61,241 nucleotides of DNA from assembly GCA_902618695.1 (NCBI GenBank), contig CACNCB010000006.1, forward strand, positions 1 through 61,241, written 5' to 3'. Made by a program: the position numbers and the translations under genes. This stretch comes from an uncultured Pelagibacteraceae bacterium (lineage in GTDB: Bacteria > Pseudomonadota > Alphaproteobacteria > Pelagibacterales > Pelagibacteraceae). Position 1 is the stretch's first letter. Every line of letters starts with the position of its first letter. The notes under the pieces were generated by a model, which was given only the letters and a program-made list of their open reading frames with translations, searched no databases and was not told the origin of the DNA. Of this stretch, positions 34,288 through 42,737 are shown in pieces.

Positions 34288-35249
34288 TGAAAGGGTTTGA
34301 TAAAAAATATAAAAGTTTTCCTGATTTTATTCTGGAGATTACAAAACAAATTTGGGAAGGTAAAGACGTTAAATCTATAGCAGATTTTTATACCAATGAT
34401 ATTCCTGTAAGATCTCCTTTTGGAGTTACTTATGGAAATAAATCAGTTATTGACGCAACGTTTAAAACATTAAATGAATTCCCAAACAGACAATTATTGG
34501 GAGAAGAAGTTATTTGGAATGGAAACGATGATACCGGTTATCATTCCTCTCATAGAATTTTAAGTAAAGGTACTCATCTTGGAGAAGGTTATTATGGTAA
34601 ACCAACAAGAAAAAATATTTATTATAGAGTTATTGCAGATTGTGCATGTAAAGATAATCAGGTTTACGATGAATGGATTGTAAGAGATCAAGGTGCTATA
34701 GTTAGACAGATAGGTTTCACTCCTAAAGAATTTGCTCAAAAAATTATTGAAAATGAAGGTGGATTAGAAAAAGCACAAAAATTATTTAATTCTGAATCTG
34801 ATATGAGTTCAGAGTATAAACCAAACCCTGCCCCAAAAAACTCTGTTGGAATTAAATATTCAAATATACTTAATAAAGTTTTTAAAGATGATTATGATTT
34901 TTCTGATTATGCAAGAGCAGCAAGTATTTATTGGCCAGGTAATAGAATTGGACATGGTAGAGAAGATATTGTGAAATTTTGGAAATTGTTAAAGGAAGCT
35001 TTAAATAATATAAAATTTTCTGTTGAACATATTGGATACTTAGAGGAACCAAATAAAAATTATAAGGCATCAATTAGATGGTTTTTAGAAGGTGTTCATT
35101 CAAATGATACTTCAGAATTTGGTGAAGCAACAAATAAAAATATTTTTATAATGGGTATTAATCATGCAGAAATAACTAATGAAAATGTTATAAGAGAGTG
35201 GGTTTTATTTGATGAAGTAGCGATCTGGAAACAAATCTTAATGAATTAA
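34287..35249 (+). CDS. Tandem SnoaL-like (NTF2-fold) protein
   Basis: This 320-residue protein has two NTF2-like domains. The first (about 5-165) has DIPVRSPFGVTYGNKSVIDA and SHRILSKGTHLGEGYYGKPT; the second (about 200-318) has IYWPGNRIGHGREDIVKFWK and GINHAEITNENVIREWVLFD. I took ATG 34287, which shares bases with the cupin stop, rather than an earlier in-frame codon at 34269. It is related in design to the divergent gene at 32207-33292, so the locus has four SnoaL folds. It stops 3 bases before the MetE-like gene. Reaction unknown. Confidence 0.78.
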   Translation: MKGFDKKYKSFPDFILEITKQIWEGKDVKSIADFYTNDIPVRSPFGVTYGNKSVIDATFKTLNEFPNRQLLGEEVIWNGNDDTGYHSSHRILSKGTHLGEGYYGKPTRKNIYYRVIADCACKDNQVYDEWIVRDQGAIVRQIGFTPKEFAQKIIENEGGLEKAQKLFNSESDMSSEYKPNPAPKNSVGIKYSNILNKVFKDDYDFSDYARAASIYWPGNRIGHGREDIVKFWKLLKEALNNIKFSVEHIGYLEEPNKNYKASIRWFLEGVHSNDTSEFGEATNKNIFIMGINHAEITNENVIREWVLFDEVAIWKQILMN

Positions 35250-35252
35250 TTA

Positions 35253-36380
35253 ATGGTCAAAATTAAAACAACACACGTAGGAAGTCTACCAAGATCACAT
35301 GAATTATCAGATCTTTTATTTAAGAAAGATCAAAAGCAAAAAATAAATTTAGATGTATTTGATCAAATAGTTAACAGAGACGTAAATGAGGTTGTTAAAA
35401 AACAAATCGATGTTGGTATAGATTTTATAAGCGATGGTGAAATGTCTAAAATAAGTTATGCTACTTATGTTAAGGATAGAATTGACGGGTTTTCTGGTGA
35501 AAGTGAAAGAAAAGCGCCAAAAGATTTAGATGATTTTCCATCTTTTAAAGAAAGAATAGCTAGAACAGGTGGAACACCTACCTATACAAGACCCTGTTGT
35601 ACAAATGAATTAAAAATTAAAGATAAGACTTCTCTTTCAAAAGATATTAAAAATTTTAAAGAAGCATTAAATAAAAATAATCACAAAAATGGATTTATGA
35701 ATGCTGCTTCGCCAGGTGTTATATCTGCATTTTTACCAAATAAATTTTATAAAAACGATGATGAGTATTTAGAAAATTTGTCAAATGTAATGAAAGAAGA
35801 ATATGAAGAAATTACTTCAAATGGAATAAAATTACAGCTGGATTGTCCTGATTTAGCATTAGCAAGACATATGACATTTAAAGATTTTTCTGAAAATGAA
35901 TTTTTATTAAGAGCTGAAAAACAAATTGAATGTCTTAATAACGCAATTAGAAATATTGATAGCTCAAACATAAGGTTACATATTTGTTGGGGTAATTATG
36001 AAGGACCACATTTATATGATATTGCCCTAGAAAAAATAATGCCAATAGCATTAAAGGCAAATGTACAAACCTATCTAATCGAGTCATCTAATCCAAGACA
36101 CTCTCATGAATGGCAAATTTTTGAAAATTTAAAAATCCCAAAGGATAAAATTATTGCACCTGGAGTAATAGACTCTACAACTAACTTTGTTGAGCATCCA
36201 GAAGTTGTGAAGCATAGAATTTTAACATATGCAAAAGTGATTGATATAGAACAACTATTAGCTGGCACTGATTGTGGATTTAGTACCTTTGCTGGTTTTG
36301 GAAATGTAGATGAAAATATAGTTTACAAAAAACTCGAAGCACTTGTGAAAGGCTCAGAACTTGCGTCAAAAGTGATTTAA
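35253..36380 (+). CDS. MetE-like cobalamin-independent methyltransferase family protein
   Basis: This 375-residue protein matches only the C-terminal catalytic half of MetE. It keeps the zinc-site set: His243 and Cys245 in RLHICWGNYEG, Glu277 in TYLIESSNPRHSHEW and Cys341 in LAGTDCGFS. It begins TTHVGSLPRSHEL, and ISDGEMSK (60-66 region) is also conserved. It lacks the N-terminal half needed for polyglutamyl-folate in full MetE. Such stand-alone proteins can take methyl groups from other donors. Within this sugar-type locus it may demethylate an imported compound, passing the methyl to a thiol (inference). A plain methionine synthase role is less likely. Confidence 0.85.
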   Translation: MVKIKTTHVGSLPRSHELSDLLFKKDQKQKINLDVFDQIVNRDVNEVVKKQIDVGIDFISDGEMSKISYATYVKDRIDGFSGESERKAPKDLDDFPSFKERIARTGGTPTYTRPCCTNELKIKDKTSLSKDIKNFKEALNKNNHKNGFMNAASPGVISAFLPNKFYKNDDEYLENLSNVMKEEYEEITSNGIKLQLDCPDLALARHMTFKDFSENEFLLRAEKQIECLNNAIRNIDSSNIRLHICWGNYEGPHLYDIALEKIMPIALKANVQTYLIESSNPRHSHEWQIFENLKIPKDKIIAPGVIDSTTNFVEHPEVVKHRILTYAKVIDIEQLLAGTDCGFSTFAGFGNVDENIVYKKLEALVKGSELASKVI

Positions 36381-36463
36381 TTATCTCTTTTATTCTTTTT
36401 GAGGAATAGATATAGTTTTTGAACTTAAATTATAATTTAACCAACAAATATAGAGAGAAAAAT

Positions 36464-37684
36464 ATGAGAAAAATACTAGTTACTTTATTGTTTCTGCTAT
36501 TTGGAACTTCTGCTTTTGCAGATTGTAACATTAAAAGTGGTTCAATAAATATTTTGGCTAATGATTTTCCTGCATTAAGAACTTTCGTTGAAACTTCTAA
36601 ACAATGTAAAGGAAGTGCTGATTTTAAAGTGACTCATTCATCTGAGCATAATAAAATCGCAGTGCCAGCATTAACAGCAAATCCGTCTGAGTTTTCAGCT
36701 AGGATTGCCGCTAACAGTTCAATTGTTCCTTTAATGAACCAAGATTTAATTAGACCATTAGACGATCTTGTTAAAAAATATGGAAAAGGAATTCAGGACT
36801 CACAATTAATTACAATTGATGGAAAAGTAATGGCTGTAGCTTTTATGGCTAATACTCAACACTTATACTACAGAGAAGATGTTCTAAAAGATCTTGGTAT
36901 AGCAGTTCCAAAAACATACGAGGAAGTAGTTGCTGCATCTGAAAAAATTAGAGCTTCAGGTAAAATGCAATATCCTTATGCTGCTGCATATAAAGCAGGT
37001 TGGAATTTAGCAGAAGAGTTTGTAAACATGTTTATTGGTCATGGTGGTGAATTCTTTAAAGCTGGAGGTGCGCAACCTAACATTAATAACGCAAAAGGTG
37101 TTGCTACTTTAAACATGCTTAAAAAGTTATCTGAATTAAGCAATCCTGATTACTTAACTCATGATAGTGAAGCAATTAAAGTTGAATGGGAGTCAGGGAA
37201 TGTTGCTTTAATGACATTATGGGCTTCAAGATCAGGTACTCTTTTAGATGATGAAGGAGATCCAAACATTACTAAAGCAACAAAACTAACTGGACCAGCT
37301 ACAGTGGGTGGTGGAAATATCCCAGCAGCTACATTATGGTGGGATGGTTTTACACTTGCTAAAAATAGATCAGATGCTGACGCAGAAGCAACATTTAGAG
37401 CTTTAGCACATGCGGCATCAAATAAAAAAATGGTAGCTGACGCTGCTGACCAAGCTGTTTGGTTAGTTGAAGGATTTGTTCCAGGACCAAAATCTATTGG
37501 TGTAATTGAAGCTGTAAAAATGGGCGCAAAACCATATCCAATGTTACCACAAATGGGTTTAATGCATGGTGCATTAGGGAGTGAAATTGTTGAATTTTTA
37601 CAAGGAAAAGAGTCTGCAGAACAAGCATTGAAAGATGTTGAAGCTGCTTACATTAGTAAAGCTAAAGAACAAGGCTTTCTATAA
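36464..37684 (+). CDS. Sugar-type ABC transporter substrate-binding protein (second system)
   Basis: A 406-residue family-1 binding protein. ATG 36464 follows a GAGAGAAAAAT ribosome site and starts a clear signal peptide (MRKILVTLLFLLFGTSAFA). The mature part has cysteines near its start (DCNIKSGSINIL), then HLYYREDVLKDLGIAVPKTY and NVALMTLWASRSG, a CUT1-like pattern; WWDGFTLAKNRSDADAEATF is also present. It differs clearly from the binding protein at 29675-31006. A perfect hairpin follows before the permease genes. Ligand unknown, presumably a substrate for the linked SnoaL/cupin/MetE-like proteins. Confidence 0.88.
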   Translation: MRKILVTLLFLLFGTSAFADCNIKSGSINILANDFPALRTFVETSKQCKGSADFKVTHSSEHNKIAVPALTANPSEFSARIAANSSIVPLMNQDLIRPLDDLVKKYGKGIQDSQLITIDGKVMAVAFMANTQHLYYREDVLKDLGIAVPKTYEEVVAASEKIRASGKMQYPYAAAYKAGWNLAEEFVNMFIGHGGEFFKAGGAQPNINNAKGVATLNMLKKLSELSNPDYLTHDSEAIKVEWESGNVALMTLWASRSGTLLDDEGDPNITKATKLTGPATVGGGNIPAATLWWDGFTLAKNRSDADAEATFRALAHAASNKKMVADAADQAVWLVEGFVPGPKSIGVIEAVKMGAKPYPMLPQMGLMHGALGSEIVEFLQGKESAEQALKDVEAAYISKAKEQGFL

Positions 37685-37698
37685 AATCTAAAACTTTT

Positions 37699-37721
37699 AA
37701 GTGGGGATTAATTCCCCACTT
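37699..37721 (+). terminator. Intercistronic stem-loop after second binding-protein gene
   Basis: AAGTGGGGA (37699-37707) pairs perfectly with TCCCCACTT (37713-37721) around a 5-base loop. No T run follows, so it looks like an mRNA-stabilising 3' structure or weak attenuator rather than a strong terminator. Confidence 0.65.
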
Positions 37722-37733
37722 ACTCAAAATTTA

Positions 37734-38762
37734 ATGCCTAATAAAACTTTTTTTTGGTTTTTTTTACCAACAGGTTTAGCGATGATCCTGTTTATTGGGC
37801 TACCAATTATCTCTACAGGGATTCAATCTTTTTATGCTCAACACGATCAAGTAGTTAAAGAAGTAAAAAAGTGTGACCCTTTTGGTTGCACTGTTTCAAT
37901 AGTTGTAGATAACGAGGAAACAACAAAATTAAGAGAGGCAAAGCCACTAGGTAAATTTAATGGGTTTGGAACCTATGTAGACAGAAACCATCTTGCTGTT
38001 GATGAAATTAAAAAATTTTGGAATGAAACTGAAAGCTTTGGTGCTTTCGTAGATCAGGTAACCAATCTTCCATTTTACAAGGCATTAATATTTACCCTAA
38101 CCTATTGTTTATTTGTTACACCGAATGTTCTCTTATTAGGATTTATTATTGCTTTAAGTTTAAATGCAGTTGCAAGAAAAATTAGGGGGCCACTAATTTT
38201 CGGTACAATATTGCCAATGATAGTAACGCCTCTAGTAGGGTCTCTTGTGTTATTCTGGATGATAGATTCTCAAGGAATTATAGGAGCTAATATTCAAAAT
38301 TTAATGAATGATCCATATTTATCACTTAAATCTTCTAAAACATTAACCTGGATAACAATTATTATATATGGAATTTGGCATCATTCCCCTTTTGCATTTG
38401 TAGTATTTTATGCAGCTCTTCAAACAGTCCCTCAAGAACCTGTAGAGGCTGCAATTATTGACGGTGCTTCAAGATTTCAAAGAATTAAACATATAGTGTT
38501 ACCTCATATTTATCCTGTAGTTACATTTGTAGCTTTGATTTCATTAATGGATAACTTTAGAGTTTTTGAGCCAATAATTGGTTTCAGTGCTGAGGGAAGT
38601 GCACAATCATTATCATGGTTAATATATGATAATTTAGTAAATGAGGAAGTGATATTATTTGGATCTGCTGCAGCAACCTCAATGATGACAATTGTTGGTA
38701 TAGCAATTTTATTAGCGCCAGTTTTAATAAGAACATGGAAAGAATTTAAGACAGCGAGATAA
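37734..38762 (+). CDS. Sugar-type ABC permease (MalF type, second system)
   Basis: This 342-residue permease starts at ATG 37734, just after the hairpin; an upstream in-frame GTG at 37701 lies inside the hairpin and is rejected. One span near residues 7-27 is followed by an extracytoplasmic loop of about 85 residues with two cysteines (KKCDPFGCTVS). The core has the spans LIFTLTYCLFVTPNVLLLGF and TILPMIVTPLVGSLVLFWMI and the EAA loop VPQEPVEAAIIDGASRFQRI. It pairs with the next gene, 2 bases downstream. No ATPase is encoded in this operon. Confidence 0.88.
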   Translation: MPNKTFFWFFLPTGLAMILFIGLPIISTGIQSFYAQHDQVVKEVKKCDPFGCTVSIVVDNEETTKLREAKPLGKFNGFGTYVDRNHLAVDEIKKFWNETESFGAFVDQVTNLPFYKALIFTLTYCLFVTPNVLLLGFIIALSLNAVARKIRGPLIFGTILPMIVTPLVGSLVLFWMIDSQGIIGANIQNLMNDPYLSLKSSKTLTWITIIIYGIWHHSPFAFVVFYAALQTVPQEPVEAAIIDGASRFQRIKHIVLPHIYPVVTFVALISLMDNFRVFEPIIGFSAEGSAQSLSWLIYDNLVNEEVILFGSAAATSMMTIVGIAILLAPVLIRTWKEFKTAR

Positions 38763-38764
38763 TT

Positions 38765-39646
38765 ATGGATTATGGTCTAGATAGAAAATCAACAAGTTTA
38801 AAAACTTTCAATACAATTTTTATTATTGTTTGGCTTTTAATTGCTTGCTTTCCTTTCATTTGGACTTTTTGGGGATCATTTAAAGTTAGAGCTGATTTTT
38901 TTTCAAGATCAGATTGGTGGTATGCTATTTCTGCCTTCAATACTTTAATTGAAACCGGTGGAAAATTTACAACAGATGCGTATACCCAAGCTTGGACTGA
39001 AGGGGAGTTTTGGAAAGCTTCGAAAAATACAATAATTGTAACAGTATTTGTCGTTAGTATTTCATTGTTTTTAGGAACACTTGGTGCATATGCACTTTCA
39101 AGATCAACTGAAAGATATGCGTTTTGGATATTAATTGCAGCATTAATATTTAGAGCAATGCCTCATATCACTTTAGTATCAGGATATTTATTTCCATTTT
39201 TTCAATTACAAATCTGGGGAATTCTCCCTACAACTATAGTTGTACTAGTAGCAATTAATCAACCATTTACTTTATGGTTACTATATTCATTTTTTAAAAC
39301 AGTACCTAAAGAACTTGATGAAAGTGCTTTAATAGATGGATGTTCATACTTTCAAGCGTTTAGACATATTATAATGCCTGTGATGTGGCCAGGAGTAATT
39401 ACTGCAGGATTATTTAGTTTAATGCTTGCTTATAATGATTTTACGGTAACCGCATTACTTTTAAACCAAGAAAATCATACAATGGTTCCAAAAATTCAAA
39501 GTTATTTAGGAACAAATCAACATGAAGGAAATTTAATGTGGGCAGTTTCTGCAGTAGTTTCAGCAACAGCTCCTCTATTTATGTTGGTGATGTTTTTTCA
39601 AAGACAAGTTATTAGTGGTTTAACTGCTGGAGCTGTAAAAGGTTGA
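38765..39646 (+). CDS. Sugar-type ABC permease (MalG type, second system)
   Basis: A 293-residue permease with six spans. FPFIWTFWGSFKVRADFF after span one, the EAA loop VPKELDESALIDGCSYFQAF and the C-terminal VISGLTAGAVKG are characteristic of MalG-type CUT1 permeases. It follows its MalF partner by 2 bases, and its TGA stop is embedded in the TTG start of the following HAD gene (TTGA), so the HAD protein is translated in step with the transporter. Confidence 0.9.
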   Translation: MDYGLDRKSTSLKTFNTIFIIVWLLIACFPFIWTFWGSFKVRADFFSRSDWWYAISAFNTLIETGGKFTTDAYTQAWTEGEFWKASKNTIIVTVFVVSISLFLGTLGAYALSRSTERYAFWILIAALIFRAMPHITLVSGYLFPFFQLQIWGILPTTIVVLVAINQPFTLWLLYSFFKTVPKELDESALIDGCSYFQAFRHIIMPVMWPGVITAGLFSLMLAYNDFTVTALLLNQENHTMVPKIQSYLGTNQHEGNLMWAVSAVVSATAPLFMLVMFFQRQVISGLTAGAVKG

Positions 39647-40305
39647 AATATTACAAAGCTTTACTTTTTGGTTCTATTGGATCAATTGTTGAAACTTCAG
39701 AAATTCAAAGAAAGTCATTCAACAAAGCATTCAAACAATATGGGCTTGATTGGAATTGGACTAAGAGTGAATATTTTAGTTTATTAAGTAAATCTGGTGG
39801 AAAAGATAGAATATCTGGATACGCAAAAAAAAATAAAATAAATGTAAACTCTACGTATTTAAGAAATTTAAAAACTAAAATCTTTAATAATTACCTTAAA
39901 AAAAATCAGCTAAAATTAAGGCCAGGTGTTAAAAATTTAGTTTTATTCTGTAAGAAAAAAAAAATAAAATTAGCTTTTGTATCATCAACATCCTCAAACA
40001 ATGTAAGTGCAATTTTACATTCATTAAGAAATTCAATTAATAAAAAAGATTTTAGTTTTGTAGGTAACTCTAGGTTAATTAAAAAACCAAAACCAAATCC
40101 TGCAATATTCTTACTAGCGCTTAAAAAACTAAAGCTTCAAGCTAAAGATTGTTTGGCCATTGAAGATACACAAGAAAGCCTAAATTCAGCTAGGCGTGCT
40201 AAGATAAAATGTATAATTTTTCCTGGAAAATTTCATTCGTCAAGAAAATTTATTGGGGCTCAAAAAAAAGTTTATAGACTAAATAAAAATGTTATTTTGA
40301 GATAA
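39643..40305 (+). CDS. HAD-superfamily protein lacking the catalytic aspartates
   Basis: This 220-residue protein has the CbbY/phosphatase-like HAD layout but a changed first motif. The usual FDxDGT reads FGSIGS (9-14), so both the nucleophile Asp (now Gly10) and the acid/base Asp (now Ile12) are missing. Later motifs persist: VSSTSSNN (motif II), the lysine in KKPKPNP (motif III) and CLAIEDTQESLNSA (motif IV). It is therefore unlikely to be a normal phosphatase; a binding or regulatory role is possible. Start TTG 39643 overlaps the MalG-like stop. The 3' end overlaps the convergent hydrolase gene by 14 bases. Confidence 0.83.
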   Translation: MKYYKALLFGSIGSIVETSEIQRKSFNKAFKQYGLDWNWTKSEYFSLLSKSGGKDRISGYAKKNKINVNSTYLRNLKTKIFNNYLKKNQLKLRPGVKNLVLFCKKKKIKLAFVSSTSSNNVSAILHSLRNSINKKDFSFVGNSRLIKKPKPNPAIFLLALKKLKLQAKDCLAIEDTQESLNSARRAKIKCIIFPGKFHSSRKFIGAQKKVYRLNKNVILR

Positions 40306-41047
40306 ATTCATATATTAAATTATTAAATTGATCAGGCTGTTCTAAGTGAACATTATGAGCACAACCTTTAAATATTTCTAAATGGCTATTTTTAATATTT
40401 TTATTTAGTGTATCAACTTGATCAAAATTATATGAAGTATCTTTATCACCCCATATTATAAGAGTATCATTTTTAATATTTTTTAAATTTTCTATCCCAC
40501 TCCAATTCCTCATTGCTAGTAATGCATTATCTGCAGTTTCTAATGAAACATTTTTAACAGCATTTTCACAAAGAAAATAATTTTTATCCTCAACACCTTT
40601 TACAAACCACTTGGGAGGTACTCTAGAAAAAGAGAGTTGTGCACCTTCTTTCTTAAGTTTTTCCCTTGTTTCATCCATGGTCTCAAACCTTCCTGGAATA
40701 TCTCCAATAGATCCTGTTGCAAAACAAATTAATTTATTAACTCTACCTCCAATCAATTTTGTAATTTCTTGAACAATCATACCTCCCATTGAATGACCAA
40801 TTAAATTGAATTTATCTATCTTTTTTCGATCTAACACATTTATAATTTCTTTAGCCATTTTATTAATAGAATCTAGAGATTTTACGTTATGACTTTCACC
40901 AAACCCTGGGAGGGCCGGAATAATTACACGATTATATTTTGAAAAAAATTTTTTTTGAAAAGTCCACATTTCAGATGAACCTAAATAACCATGAACTAAC
41001 ACAAATGGAAATCCTTCACCTATATCTTCTACGTAAATATCGCTCAT
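40292..41047 (-). CDS. Alpha/beta-fold hydrolase
   Basis: This 251-residue hydrolase has VLVHGYLGSSEMW (oxyanion region), IPALPGFGES, the nucleophile elbow GHSMGG with Ser86, an acid in IIWGDKDTS and the catalytic His in GCAHNVHLEQP. This is the MhpC/BioH-like esterase or C-C hydrolase pattern. No signal peptide. The start overlaps the LysE-family gene stop by 4 bases on the same strand. The substrate is not evident. It is convergent with the HAD gene and overlaps it by 14 bases. Confidence 0.87.
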   Translation of the reverse strand: MSDIYVEDIGEGFPFVLVHGYLGSSEMWTFQKKFFSKYNRVIIPALPGFGESHNVKSLDSINKMAKEIINVLDRKKIDKFNLIGHSMGGMIVQEITKLIGGRVNKLICFATGSIGDIPGRFETMDETREKLKKEGAQLSFSRVPPKWFVKGVEDKNYFLCENAVKNVSLETADNALLAMRNWSGIENLKNIKNDTLIIWGDKDTSYNFDQVDTLNKNIKNSHLEIFKGCAHNVHLEQPDQFNNLIYEFISK

Positions 41048-41649
41048 AATATTTCCTTAATAATGAATAAAATTAAGATAGACATAAAACAAATGATAAA
41101 AATATTAATTACTTTCCAAACTTTTTTACTTTTAGCATAATTTGATAAATAATTAGATAAATATCCTAATATAAAAAAAAATAAAAATGATGCTATAGAC
41201 GCACCTATCCCAAATAAAATTTTTTGGTTAATTAAATAATTTTTTGAAAAATTTCCAAGAAAAAAAACTGTATCAGAATAAACATGTGGATTTAAATATG
41301 TAAATCCTAAAGTTTTAAATATGATATTTAATTTTGAAATATTATTTTGCTCAGTGCTAAAGTTAATATCAGAATAATGTGATTTAATTTTTTTAAAAAT
41401 AAAGTGAAGTAAAAATAAAATTAAAAATAAATTTAAAATTAATTCAATTAAAGAGTTAAAATATTGATTAAAATAATGAAAAAGAAAAATACCCAAAAAA
41501 ATTAATATCAAATCTGATAAGGAGCATATTAAGCAAACAATAAATACGTGCTGTTTCTTTAAACCTTGCTCAATAACAAAAATATTTTGGGCACCTATAG
41601 CTAAGATTAAGCTAATCCCAGTAAAGAAACCTAATACCAGGTATTCCAT
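41044..41649 (-). CDS. LysE/ArgO-family amino-acid exporter
   Basis: A 201-residue membrane protein with about six spans. GFFTGISLILAIGAQNIFVIEQGLK in two parts (GFFTGISLILAIGAQN, then FVIEQGL) is the LysE N-terminal signature, followed by CLICSLSDLILIFLG and FTYLNPHVYSDTVFFLG, also LysE-type. It would export basic or other amino acids to avoid build-up. It lies between the VOC gene (12-base gap) and the hydrolase gene (4-base overlap). Confidence 0.88.
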   Translation of the reverse strand: MEYLVLGFFTGISLILAIGAQNIFVIEQGLKKQHVFIVCLICSLSDLILIFLGIFLFHYFNQYFNSLIELILNLFLILFLLHFIFKKIKSHYSDINFSTEQNNISKLNIIFKTLGFTYLNPHVYSDTVFFLGNFSKNYLINQKILFGIGASIASFLFFFILGYLSNYLSNYAKSKKVWKVINIFIICFMSILILFIIKEIL

Positions 41650-41661
41650 TAATTTTTTAGT

Positions 41662-42072
41662 TTACTTTGGATTTGCTGTTAAAGTTTTAATTTCTAGAAT
41701 ATTTTCGTTTGGGTCTTTAACGAAGAAAGTTTCTTGCTCGTATTTTGTTCCTTTAAATCTCAAATAAGGTTCATCATAATACTTAGTTCCACTATCTTTT
41801 AATCTTTGTTTTAGAGCATCAAAATCTTTTCTGGATAAATGAACACCAAAGTGTGGAACTGAAACATTTCCCATGTCTACATCATGTCTCTCATTGTCTA
41901 ATTTATGTTCACTCTTATGCAAAGTTAATTCATTACCCCAAAAATCAACATCTGCCCATTCTTGTGCTGAGTTATCTAATCTACATCCTAAAGTTTCACT
42001 GTAAAATTTTTTTGCGACCTCTAAGTCTCCACAAGGGATGGCTAAATGAAAACAATTGGTGTTTTTATACAT
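41662..42072 (-). CDS. VOC/glyoxalase-family metalloprotein
   Basis: This 136-residue protein of two beta-alpha-beta-beta-beta modules. CFHLAIPCGDLEVAKKFYSE opens the first module, with a metal-type His; PHFGVHLS opens the second; FFVKDPNENILEIK at the end carries the metal-ligand Glu. Known members include glyoxalase I, fosfomycin-resistance proteins and extradiol dioxygenases; this one resembles uncharacterised VOC proteins. Start ATG at 42072 is divergent from cysE over 80 bases. Confidence 0.85.
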   Translation of the reverse strand: MYKNTNCFHLAIPCGDLEVAKKFYSETLGCRLDNSAQEWADVDFWGNELTLHKSEHKLDNERHDVDMGNVSVPHFGVHLSRKDFDALKQRLKDSGTKYYDEPYLRFKGTKYEQETFFVKDPNENILEIKTLTANPK

Positions 42073-42152
42073 ATAAACCTCTTTAAATTAAGCAATTAAG
42101 TACTATATAAGGCATATAATTTTTTAATCAACAGCAACTAAACTTAGGAAAT

Positions 42153-42737
42153 ATGAGTGATTTTTTACAATCAATAATTGATAGAGATCCTGCTGCAAGG
42201 TCTAAGTTAAGTTTAATATTAACTTATCCTGGTGTCAAAGCTGTTTTTTTTCATCGAATAGCAAATTTTTTTAGTACTGCAAAATTCCATTTGATTGCAA
42301 GAATCATTTCTCAATTTTCACGATTTTTAACTGGAATTGAAATTCATCCAAATGCAAAAATTGGAAAAAATTTATTTATCGATCATGGAATGGGTGTTGT
42401 GATTGGTGAGACTTCAGACATTGGGGACAATGTAACTATTTATCATATGGTTACGTTGGGTGGAATTGCTCCAAGTATAAATTCAAATGACCAACGTAAT
42501 ATGAAAAGACATCCAACTATAAAGGAGGATGTGGTTATTGGTTCAGGTGCACAAGTATTAGGTCCTGTAGTTGTTGGCAAAGGTGCAAGAATTGGAGCTA
42601 ATGCAGTTATTACAAAAGATGTTTCAGAAAATGCTGTAATGGTTGGAATTCCTGCAAGAAGTGTTGGTATTGCTGATAGTGAATTTAAACCTTATGGAAT
42701 TACACCTGATAGTGATAAAAAATCAGAAAATGAATAA
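42153..42737 (+). CDS. cysE: Serine O-acetyltransferase
   Basis: CysE makes O-acetylserine for cysteine synthesis. The 194-residue protein has [20 protein letters not shown], then hexapeptide repeats: [41 protein letters not shown] and [16 protein letters not shown]. This is the short SAT form that starts near the catalytic region. Its last 8 bases overlap cysK, so donor and acceptor enzymes are coupled. The C-terminal tail ([12 protein letters not shown]) lacks the classic terminal Ile that docks in CysK, so complex formation may be altered. Confidence 0.94.
   Translation: MSDFLQSIIDRDPAARSKLSLILTYPGVKAVFFHRIANFFSTAKFHLIARIISQFSRFLTGIEIHPNAKIGKNLFIDHGMGVVIGETSDIGDNVTIYHMVTLGGIAPSINSNDQRNMKRHPTIKEDVVIGSGAQVLGPVVVGKGARIGANAVITKDVSENAVMVGIPARSVGIADSEFKPYGITPDSDKKSENE

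Noticed and set aside
35253..36380. Full-length methionine synthase MetE with a SAM-type riboswitch.
   Set aside because: Only the catalytic half is present, and the 3-base gap upstream leaves no room for a riboswitch.
42643..42729. 29-codon N-terminal extension of cysK.
   Set aside because: It lies entirely inside cysE in another frame and has no family match; the ATG at 42730 begins the conserved protein.
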